A stretch of 20,241 nucleotides of DNA from G039029935 sp039029935 (lineage in GTDB: Bacteria; Chloroflexota; Anaerolineae; Caldilineales; Caldilineaceae), in NCBI GenBank assembly GCA_039029935.1, contig JBCCFC010000070.1, positions 1-20,241 on the forward strand. The letters run 5' to 3'. Every line of letters begins with the position of its first letter. The stretch's first letter is position 1. The position numbers and the translations under genes were made by a program. Shown piece after piece: positions 1 to 6,314 of the stretch. The notes beneath the pieces were generated by a model. The model ran no database searches. It had not been told where the DNA came from and was given only the letters and a program-made list of their open reading frames with translations.

Positions 1-123
1 ATGTAATTCATATTTAATCATTTTATGCCAGTCTCATCTTAGTCGTCAACAAGACAATTAACCTACTATATAGTTTTAATTTAGCTAAAAATCACAAACT
101 GATTAAAAAATTCACAAGATGCC

Positions 124-150
124 CACAATCATGATTGTGCAATATGCACA
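124..150. promoter_or_regulatory. Overlapping palindromes upstream of amt (candidate operator)
   Basis: Positions 124-139 form a perfect 16-bp palindrome (cacaatcatgattgtg). It overlaps a second dyad, tgtgca-N3-tgcaca, at 136-150. Both lie directly upstream of a -35-like hexamer at 151. Overlapping dyads against a promoter suggest binding of a dimeric regulator. The regulator cannot be named from the sequence, and I see no clear sigma54 or NtcA-type site. Confidence 0.4.
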
Positions 151-179
151 TTGCGAATACCCCTCAGCCTCTGTATACT
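151..179 (+). promoter_or_regulatory. Sigma70-like promoter of amt
   Basis: TTGCGA (151-156), a 17-bp spacer, then TATACT (174-179). The predicted start of transcription lies near 186, so the leader of about 95 nt would include the 211-255 hairpin. The rest of 1-281 is AT-rich and holds no convincing gene. Confidence 0.5.
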
Positions 180-210
180 TGCTCCACAGCGTTAATTACC
201 AATCAACCAA

Positions 211-255
211 ATATATTGTGTTGATAGAAGCCGAACTTCTATCAACACAATATAT
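211..255. promoter_or_regulatory. Perfect 20-bp hairpin in the amt leader
   Basis: A 20-base arm (211-230) is repeated exactly in inverted form at 236-255, with the 5-base loop ccgaa. No T run follows on the + strand, so a simple intrinsic terminator is unlikely. The hairpin ends 12 bases before the Shine-Dalgarno sequence (taaggaag, about 267-274). It could act on mRNA stability or translation, or be a long operator; the sequence does not decide which. Confidence 0.6.
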
Positions 256-281
256 GTATATTTAGTTAAGGAAGTTTTCAT

Positions 282-1628
282 ATGAATGTGAGAGTGCTGC
301 GGGTTGTTCCATTAGTTGCACTGCTGGGGTTAGTCTTTTATAAATCTGTACTTGCACAGGATGAGGAACCAATTTCAATTGAACAGGCATACTATGCCAT
401 CGACAATATGATTCTGTTCATTGCCGCAGTCTTGGTTCTCTTTATGCAGGCGGGGTTTTCCATTCTGGAGGCGGGGTTCAACCAACGCAAAAACACCGTC
501 AATATCTTGTTTAAGAATTTGATGGATTTGAGCTTAGGCGCAATCCTTTTCTGGTTTGTTGGCTACAATCTAATGTATCCAGGTGTGGAAGGTGGATTCT
601 TTGCCTTTGGCGGGTTTGGCATCGCAGAGTCGATTGACCCGGCTGAAACAGGCCCAGGGGTGCTGCATCCCCAAGCGGACTGGCTATTCCAAGTGGCATT
701 TGCTGCAACAGCCGCAACCATTGTGTCCGGAGCGGTTGCGGGTCGTATGAAATTTCCAGCTTATCTTATCTATAGTATTGCATTGACAGCCTTCATCTAT
801 CCCATCAGTGGCTACTGGAAATGGGGTGGCGGCTGGCTGCACCAAATGGGTTTCCACGATTTTGCAGGCTCATTGGTCGTTCACTCTGTCGGTGGCTTTG
901 CGGGGCTGGCGGGTGCAATTGTGTTAGGGCCACGCCTTGGGCGTTTTGAACAGGCACGAAATCCACTACCATCACACAGTATTGCGATTGCGACATTGGG
1001 TACATTCATTCTCTGGGTTGGCTGGTATGGCTTCAACCCAGGTAGTCAATTGGCCTTTAGTGGGTCGGCCAATGTCGAAGCGACCATGTTGATTGCGGTC
1101 AATACAACGCTGGCGGCAGGTGCAGGTGCGATTGGTGCGATGATTGCAGCATGGTTTATTGTACAAAAGCCCGACTTGGGCTATGCGCTTAACGGTGTAC
1201 TTGGCGGTTTGGTGGGCATCACGGCTAACTGTGATACGGTCAACAATATCTCAGCCATGATTATTGGTATCATCGCAGGCATGTTGGTTGTCATTGGTAT
1301 GATTTTCCTAGAGCGAATCCGTATTGACGATACAGTTGGTGCATGGCCTGTACATGGCCTCTGTGGTGTCTGGGGTGGTCTGGCAACAGCCATCTTTGGC
1401 GGCAAGGCGTTTTTACCACAGATTGTCGGTTCCATCGCCATTCCATTGTGGGCCTTCTTCACCATGTTGGTTCTCTTCTTGATTATGCGTGGTGTCGGCA
1501 TCCTGCGTGTCAGTCCAGAAGAAGAAGAAATGGGTCTGGATGCCACCGAACATGGTATGCGAGCCTATGCACCACCCCGTTTGGAACCGGAAGAATTGGA
1601 ACGTATTCGAGCGATTATTTCTTCATGA
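282..1628 (+). CDS. amt: Ammonium transporter (Amt/MEP/Rh family)
   Basis: Integral membrane channel-like protein that takes up ammonium. The 448 residues begin with a probable cleavable signal sequence (about residues 1-25) followed by eleven or so hydrophobic segments. Family hallmarks are visible: the MQAGFSILEAG and KNLMDLSLGA stretches early on, the conserved Asp193 (FHDFAG), and the twin pore histidines His201 (VVHSVGG) and His358 (WPVHGLCGVWGG), spaced as in E. coli AmtB. The C-terminal cytoplasmic tail has the typical GLDATEHGMRAY motif. ATG 282 has a good Shine-Dalgarno sequence at the right distance. No glnK/P-II gene follows; a terminator closes the unit, so it is monocistronic here. 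Nitrogen control is likely but would act through the unidentified upstream palindromes. Confidence 0.96.
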   Translation: MNVRVLRVVPLVALLGLVFYKSVLAQDEEPISIEQAYYAIDNMILFIAAVLVLFMQAGFSILEAGFNQRKNTVNILFKNLMDLSLGAILFWFVGYNLMYPGVEGGFFAFGGFGIAESIDPAETGPGVLHPQADWLFQVAFAATAATIVSGAVAGRMKFPAYLIYSIALTAFIYPISGYWKWGGGWLHQMGFHDFAGSLVVHSVGGFAGLAGAIVLGPRLGRFEQARNPLPSHSIAIATLGTFILWVGWYGFNPGSQLAFSGSANVEATMLIAVNTTLAAGAGAIGAMIAAWFIVQKPDLGYALNGVLGGLVGITANCDTVNNISAMIIGIIAGMLVVIGMIFLERIRIDDTVGAWPVHGLCGVWGGLATAIFGGKAFLPQIVGSIAIPLWAFFTMLVLFLIMRGVGILRVSPEEEEMGLDATEHGMRAYAPPRLEPEELERIRAIISS

Positions 1629-1706
1629 AGATTTTATGCTGCATAACATAGCGTGATGAGTGGGAGTGGGAAGGGTGAAAAAGCGTCAATAACTGACTCT
1701 CATGAT

Positions 1707-1736
1707 AAAATGCCGTCCAAGTTGGGCGGCATTTTT
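1707..1736 (+). terminator. Rho-independent terminator of amt
   Basis: A 12-bp stem with one G-T pair (aaaatgccgtcc / gggcggcatttt) and a 5-base loop, ending in a T-rich tail, 79 bases after the amt stop codon. The A/T flanks would allow some activity in both directions. Confidence 0.85.
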
Positions 1737-1879
1737 CTATTTCAAAAATTTAGCCTGTCTTTTGGTAGATTTGACTAATTGTGGGTAAATGAACTGTCCG
1801 CAGGTGAATGAACGTATACTATTGCGTTACAGATTTTGATTATTGTCTTCCAGTTTAATATTCATGAAGGAGAACGAGA

Positions 1880-2206
1880 ATGAATGGTGTACCACAAATT
1901 GCTACGGTTTGTGATGTGTATCACAAACAAGAAGAGGTTTTTGGTATGATGGTAGACGGGCCGATTATTTTGGCGCAACGCTAATAACCTCGTGCGGTGC
2001 TTGTCAGCATTGACCATTGGAATACGTCAATTGAGAAATTATATCATACACAATTGTTTATGGAGGCGCAAGAAATTTATGACCGCAATGAGGAAAACGA
2101 CAGCTGGATAGAGTTTAATGACCTTTTGGCAGAGCTTGAGAAAAAGCACGATCCAGCTCTAATCCAGCAAATTCGAGAAGGAATTTTTGAGAATGTGGCT
2201 CGTTAA
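1880..2206 (+). pseudogene. Phd/YefM-type antitoxin gene with two in-frame stops
   Basis: ATG 1880 has a strong Shine-Dalgarno sequence (gaaggaga, 1866-1873). It opens 34 codons that end at tandem TAA TAA (1982-1987). The same frame then continues, without any shift, to a stop at 2204-2206. Read through the stops, the ~108-codon product resembles the Phd/YefM antitoxin fold: an N-terminal half ending DGPIILAQR, then PRAVLVSIDHWN, where the family normally has xSRPxAVLVSxxxW, and an acidic helical tail. The two stops replace about two residues in the conserved turn. The downstream half could start at GTG 1997, but no ribosome binding site precedes it. No RelE/ParE-like toxin follows; the next gene is a peptidase. 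An intact antitoxin with a sequencing error cannot be excluded, but two adjacent stops make this less likely. Confidence 0.6.
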
Positions 2207-2315
2207 ACAATCCGACGAAGTACGTTGATGATAACATCTCTCAGCTCTTTCTACCATAAAATCAACTGAATCTCTATATGAGGTTTTTTTATATTAAGGA
2301 GACATATAAAAATAG

Positions 2316-5234
2316 ATGAAACGATTACTACTATTAACACTCAGCTTGACACTCTTCATGGCCGCCTGTCAACCTATTCAAGCTCCGGAGCCAGCCGTTG
2401 ACGAGGATGTTGTCGAAGAGAGTATGGCTGAAGAATCGGCCGAAGAGGCTACTGTAGAAGATGCTGCCGATGAATTGCCGGATGTCAGCGGCTATGCCGA
2501 TGATGATGTGTTGCCGATTGACGAGCGTATCCGTTTGGGTGTGCTGGACAATGGCTTGACCTATTATATTCGTCACAATGAGGAGCCGGATAATCGCGCG
2601 GAGCTGCGTCTGGTGGTCAATGCTGGCTCTGTGCAGGAGGATGAGGACCAGCTAGGGCTGGCGCACTTCTTGGAGCATATGCTCTTTAATGGCACGGAAC
2701 GCTTTGAAGGACTTGCCATTGACGACTTTTTGGAGAGCGTCGGGGTAGTCAGCGGTGCAGATTTGAACGCCTACACTAGCTTTGATGAGACCGTCTATCG
2801 CTTCCAGATTCCAACCGACGATCCAGAAATTGTCGAGACGGGCATTGACATTCTTGAAGATTGGGCGGCCTATGCCACACTCGACCCTGCCGAAATCGAC
2901 ACAGAACGCGGTGTGGTCGAGGATGAATATCGTCTGCGCGAAGAGAGTGCCAGTGGACGTATCCGCGAGCAGACGCTGGAGGTGCTGTTGGGTGATTCAC
3001 GCTATGCAAACCGTCTGCCCATTGGTGACATGGACATTGTACGCACGGCACAGCGTGATGTATTTGTCCGCTTCTACGAGGATTGGTATCGCCCAGACTT
3101 GATGGCCGTCATCGTTGTTGGTGATATCGATGTCGATGCCATTGAATCACAAATTATCGAAGGCTTCTCGACGTTGCCCGTATATGAGGATGCACCAGAG
3201 CGTGTGAGCTATGACATCCCTGACCAAGAGGGGACGCAGTATTTGGTTGTCACCGACCCTGAAAATCCAACCACACAGATTATGGTTTCCTATTTGCAGG
3301 ATGCGCAGCCAACCGTGACACGTGCGGATTATCGTGACTTGTTGCTTGGCTTTATCTTCTATGACATGCTCAACTTCCGGCTGGATGAACTGGCCCGTGC
3401 TGCCGACCCACCGTTCCAGACAGGCTTTGCTGGTCGTGGGGGCGTAGTGCGCACAGTTGAGCGTGCCGTTGTTGGAGCAATTGTCGAGGATGATGGCGTG
3501 GCCGCAGGACTGGCCGCGTTGATGACCGAGGTCGAACGTGTGCGTCAACATGGCTTCACGGCATCCGAACTCGAACGTGCCAAGACCACCATGACCAACT
3601 TCTATGAACAAGCCTACATCGAACGTGCCAACAACGAGAGCGAAAACTATGTCGATGAATATCGCCGTCACTATCTTGAAGGCGACATGATTTCGGGCAT
3701 TGAATTTGAGTACAGTCTGGTGCTGGACTTGATGCCAGAGATTACGCTGGCGGATGTCAACGCACTGACCGAAGAACTTTCTGGTGACACCAACCACTCT
3801 GTCATTGTGACTGCGCCTGAGAAAGAGGATGTAGACCTGCCCGATGAGGAGGCACTTGCCGCAATTGTGGCAGAGGTGATGGTAAGCACGATTGAGCCGT
3901 ATGTCGATGAGGAAACTGTCGATGCCTTAGTCACCGACCTGCCAGAGCCTGCCGCCATTGTAGCGGAAAGTGAAATTCCAGAGTTGGGCATCACCACCAT
4001 CGAACTGGAAAATGGCGTCACCGTCATGATGCTGCCGACCGATTACAAGGATGACGAAATCCTCTTCACCGCTGTCAGCCCAGGTGGGTTATCACTGGTT
4101 TCCGATGAAGACTATCCAGATGCCAGCGTCATTGCGGGTGTCATTGCCAGCAGTGGCGTCGGTGAACTGGATGAGACAGCTCTGCTCAAATTTTTGGCGG
4201 GTAAAACGGTCAACGTTTCACCAAGCATGGATGATTTGAGCGAGGGCTTGTCCGGCAGTGCCTCAATTGAGGACCTAGAGACAATGTTCCAACTCATCCA
4301 CCTCTATGTCACCGCCCCTCGTGCTGATGAGGATTCCTACGAAGCCATGCGTAGTCAACTGCGTACCGAGCTTGAAAATCGCTCATTGACACCATTTGCC
4401 GCGCTGATTGATGCGTGGTATGAATCACTCTATCAAGGAACCATCCGCCGAGGCCCACTGCCGATAGAGACAGTCGATGAACTCGACCGTGAGAACGGAT
4501 TGGCGATTTATCAGGACCGCTTTGCCGATATGGGCGACAGCACCTTTGTCTTTGTCGGCAGCTTTGAACTTGACACCATCAAGGCACTTTCACAGCAATA
4601 TCTTGGTACACTGCCCAGTACAGGGCGTGAAGAAACATGGGAAGACCTAATTCCACAACCTGTTGAAGGCGTTGTCGAACAGACTGTTGTCAAGGGGCAG
4701 GAAGGCCAAAGTCTCGCCGTTATCGCTTTCCATGATGACATTGCCGCCACACAGAGCAACCGTGTGTTGGTACGCACATTGGAAGGTGTCCTCAACCTGC
4801 GCATTAGCAACAAAGTGCGTGAAGAGTTGGGTGGGGCCTACTCCACCAGCGTCTTCTCCAATATCCGCACACAGGGATACGAAAACTATCTGGTCGGCAT
4901 CTACTTTGGCACGGCTCCAGACCTGATGGACGGGTTAATTGATGTGGTCTTTGAGGAATTGGAATCGATCAAAAATGATGGCCCGATTGAAGATAACCTG
5001 ACCAAGACCATTGAACAGACGTTACGCTCGCGCGAAGAGATGCGCGAGGACAACAGCTTCTGGCTGGCAATCATCAAATACTATATCGAGCATCCCGACG
5101 AGGATATTCTCGATACTTTGGTCTATGATGAGAAAGTAGCCGCCATCACAGTCGAGGATATTCAGCAGGCGGCGCAGATGCTGCTGGATAATGAGCAATA
5201 CATTCAGGTGGTACTCTACCCTGAAGGTGAATAG
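2316..5234 (+). CDS. M16 family zinc metallopeptidase, lipoprotein, two-domain
   Basis: Predicted periplasmic or surface lipoprotein of the pitrilysin/insulinase family. The signal peptide ends in a lipobox (FMAAC) with Cys18 as the lipidated residue, followed by an acidic linker to about residue 60. The inverted zinc motif is intact: His117-Phe-Leu-Glu120-His121, with Glu197 and Glu204 of the ERGVVEDE stretch as the downstream acidic residues. At 972 residues it matches the single-chain M16 layout with an active N-terminal half and an inactive C-terminal half. The latter keeps the substrate-binding Arg835 and Tyr842 (VREELGGAYS). The architecture recalls E. coli PqqL and related periplasmic peptidases; no pqq genes are nearby. 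Its likely job is degrading peptides outside the cytoplasm. A Shine-Dalgarno sequence (aaggaga, 2296-2302) precedes the start with a rather long 13-base spacing. Confidence 0.93.
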   Translation: MKRLLLLTLSLTLFMAACQPIQAPEPAVDEDVVEESMAEESAEEATVEDAADELPDVSGYADDDVLPIDERIRLGVLDNGLTYYIRHNEEPDNRAELRLVVNAGSVQEDEDQLGLAHFLEHMLFNGTERFEGLAIDDFLESVGVVSGADLNAYTSFDETVYRFQIPTDDPEIVETGIDILEDWAAYATLDPAEIDTERGVVEDEYRLREESASGRIREQTLEVLLGDSRYANRLPIGDMDIVRTAQRDVFVRFYEDWYRPDLMAVIVVGDIDVDAIESQIIEGFSTLPVYEDAPERVSYDIPDQEGTQYLVVTDPENPTTQIMVSYLQDAQPTVTRADYRDLLLGFIFYDMLNFRLDELARAADPPFQTGFAGRGGVVRTVERAVVGAIVEDDGVAAGLAALMTEVERVRQHGFTASELERAKTTMTNFYEQAYIERANNESENYVDEYRRHYLEGDMISGIEFEYSLVLDLMPEITLADVNALTEELSGDTNHSVIVTAPEKEDVDLPDEEALAAIVAEVMVSTIEPYVDEETVDALVTDLPEPAAIVAESEIPELGITTIELENGVTVMMLPTDYKDDEILFTAVSPGGLSLVSDEDYPDASVIAGVIASSGVGELDETALLKFLAGKTVNVSPSMDDLSEGLSGSASIEDLETMFQLIHLYVTAPRADEDSYEAMRSQLRTELENRSLTPFAALIDAWYESLYQGTIRRGPLPIETVDELDRENGLAIYQDRFADMGDSTFVFVGSFELDTIKALSQQYLGTLPSTGREETWEDLIPQPVEGVVEQTVVKGQEGQSLAVIAFHDDIAATQSNRVLVRTLEGVLNLRISNKVREELGGAYSTSVFSNIRTQGYENYLVGIYFGTAPDLMDGLIDVVFEELESIKNDGPIEDNLTKTIEQTLRSREEMREDNSFWLAIIKYYIEHPDEDILDTLVYDEKVAAITVEDIQQAAQMLLDNEQYIQVVLYPEGE

Positions 5235-5265
5235 GTAGTTGAGCGCGTTTAATCGCTAAAAAGAT

Positions 5266-5309
5266 AAAAAGGGTTGGTCATTTCTTAACGAAATGACCAA
5301 CCCTTTTTT
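5266..5309 (+). terminator. Strong terminator after the M16 peptidase gene
   Basis: A perfect 19-bp stem (5266-5284 with 5290-5308) around a 5-base loop, with A5 on one flank and T6 on the other. It should stop transcription from both sides of the convergent gene pair (peptidase +, membrane protein -). Confidence 0.9.
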
Positions 5310-5330
5310 ATTGCATAGGAAAGTATAAAA

Positions 5331-5388
5331 CCAGCTTGTCAGTTTGTCAGCCAGTGTGCTGAAATGCTGAAGTGCTGAAAGCTTTTTT
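5331..5388. repeat. 8-bp-periodic TCAGC/GCTGA inverted repeat element, copy 1
   Basis: Three 8-base units of the form (t/c)cag-N4 start at 5331, 5339 and 5347. After a 3-base gap, three units of the form gctga-N3 start at 5358, 5366 and 5374. The two halves are inverted relative to each other, so a fold would give 4-5-bp helices separated by 3-nt internal loops. A T run (5383-5388) follows, so it may add a second terminator. A longer copy lies at 14714-14821. Confidence 0.7.
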
Positions 5389-5392
5389 ATAT

Positions 5393-5411
5393 CACAGGTT
5401 GGCAACCTGTG
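5393..5411. repeat. Short perfect palindrome (cacaggttg-g-caacctgtg)
   Basis: A 9-bp inverted repeat around a single central base, 29 bases beyond the stop of the - strand membrane protein. It is probably a dispersed intergenic palindrome or the weak terminator of that gene. No T run is present on the - strand side. Confidence 0.45.
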
Positions 5412-5440
5412 TCACATATCTTGTTACCACGTCTGTAGGA

Positions 5441-6088
5441 CTATCCATAGAGGTAATCCATATCCGGCTTCTCGGTGCTATAGAAATGAACCCAGATATA
5501 GGCATGACTAAAGGCCGCGACGGTCAATGCTGCGGCGGAGTTAAAACCCAGCGCGATGGCCCAGAATAGTAGAAACGCGTAGATATACATGCCATTGTTC
5601 GTAAACCGAAAAATCCCCTCGTTGACCAAGGGCATCTCACGGTAGCGTGGGTCAAAATGATCGGCGCCCGCCGCCCGTGCCATGCCAAAGTAGTGCGCAA
5701 CGCTGTACATGGCATAGACGCCAAGCAAAACAAAAATCGTTGTGATGAGTACCTGTAGCAGCGTTGGCAGATGGAGGCGCCCTCGATCCAGCCACGCCAG
5801 AATAAACAACGAAATGAAGCGACTACCAAAGAACAGAAAAAAGCCGATGAGGTAGCCTTGAAAGCCCATTGTCCTGCTGATAGCTTGCGAGCGGAGTTCA
5901 GTGCGCCATGTCAGCCAGACAAAAATCTGATGGATGATGGGGATAGCAACGGCAACCCAGAAGGCAACGGGAAATGGACTGTCTAGGTATGTCCACACCA
6001 GCCATGTGAGTATAAGCAGCGGGATTAGACAAGCAATGTGTAGCCGTTGACCCAGCCAGAGGCTTGGTGTTGTTTTTTCGTTTGACAT
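5441..6088 (-). CDS. Integral membrane methyltransferase-like protein (PEMT/ICMT type)
   Basis: 215 residues, very hydrophobic, with probable membrane segments near 18-35, 41-60, 78-100, 111-131 and a long hydrophobic region 168-200. The C-terminal part (NEGIFRFTNNGMY at 156-168, then YSTEKPDM at 203-210) follows the layout of the phospholipid N-methyltransferase / isoprenylcysteine carboxyl methyltransferase superfamily. In that family a G-x-(Y/F)-R-x-x-R/x-N-P-x-Y turn and a later Glu help bind S-adenosylmethionine. The usual Arg-His/Asn-Pro is replaced here by Asn-Asn-Gly, so activity is not certain. Start 6088 has an excellent Shine-Dalgarno sequence (ggagga, 6095-6100). It lies 226 bases downstream of the PKS gene on the same strand, with a structured repeat between them. 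It could modify the polyketide or a lipid; the substrate is unknown. Confidence 0.65.
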   Translation of the reverse strand: MSNEKTTPSLWLGQRLHIACLIPLLILTWLVWTYLDSPFPVAFWVAVAIPIIHQIFVWLTWRTELRSQAISRTMGFQGYLIGFFLFFGSRFISLFILAWLDRGRLHLPTLLQVLITTIFVLLGVYAMYSVAHYFGMARAAGADHFDPRYREMPLVNEGIFRFTNNGMYIYAFLLFWAIALGFNSAAALTVAAFSHAYIWVHFYSTEKPDMDYLYG

Positions 6089-6150
6089 CTTGTGTCCTCC
6101 GTTTCGTTTCTAGCGATGAATTGATCTGATACTGAACACTGAATACCACA

Positions 6151-6304
6151 TTAGGCTAATCCACAAAATAAATTACCCACAGGTTCGCGGAGTTAGGCGG
6201 GGGAACCCTCTGGGTCCTAACGCCGGCTTTCTCGTGTAAGCTCCGCAGTAGAGAGTGCTCACTCCACAGGCACTATGGGCATTTTATTTTGTGGAATGGC
6301 CTTA
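6151..6304. repeat. MITE-like element with ~29-bp imperfect terminal inverted repeats
   Basis: The ends 6151-6179 and 6276-6304 are inverted copies of each other with about three quarters of positions matching. They share a perfect 13-bp core (tccacaaaataaa at 6160-6172, its complement at 6283-6295). The interior is rich in smaller dyads (gcggag...ctccgc at 6187-6246, gttagg...cctaac). It has no coding capacity. It fills most of the gap between the PKS stop and the membrane protein start and includes a 23-base sequence also found inside the PKS gene. Confidence 0.55.
6243..6265. repeat. 23-bp dispersed repeat, intergenic copy
   Basis: This sequence (ccgca, then g, then tagagagtgctcactcc) matches 9984-10006 inside the PKS reading frame at 22 of 23 positions; the sole difference is g versus c at the sixth base. 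It forms part of the structured interior of the MITE-like element. Confidence 0.7.
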
Positions 6305-6314
6305 CACGAATATC

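Noticed and set aside
1..120. Possible chimeric left edge, as on the right
   Set aside because: AT-rich intergenic sequence continues smoothly into the amt promoter; there is no coding fragment or sharp change in composition.
1771..1820. Promoter for the antitoxin gene (TTGACT at 1771, TATACT at 1815)
   Set aside because: The two hexamers are 38 bases apart, and neither has a partner at the right spacing.
1880..1984. A 34-residue ribosomal peptide or leader peptide
   Set aside because: It looks like the first half of an antitoxin whose second half continues in the same frame; no biosynthetic partners are nearby.
1997..2206. Independent 69-residue gene starting at GTG 1997
   Set aside because: No ribosome binding site; the sequence fits better as the C-terminal half of the broken antitoxin gene.
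3147..3797. 216-residue open frame antisense to the M16 peptidase gene
   Set aside because: No ribosome binding site or recognisable motif; it mirrors the codon bias of the strongly supported peptidase gene.
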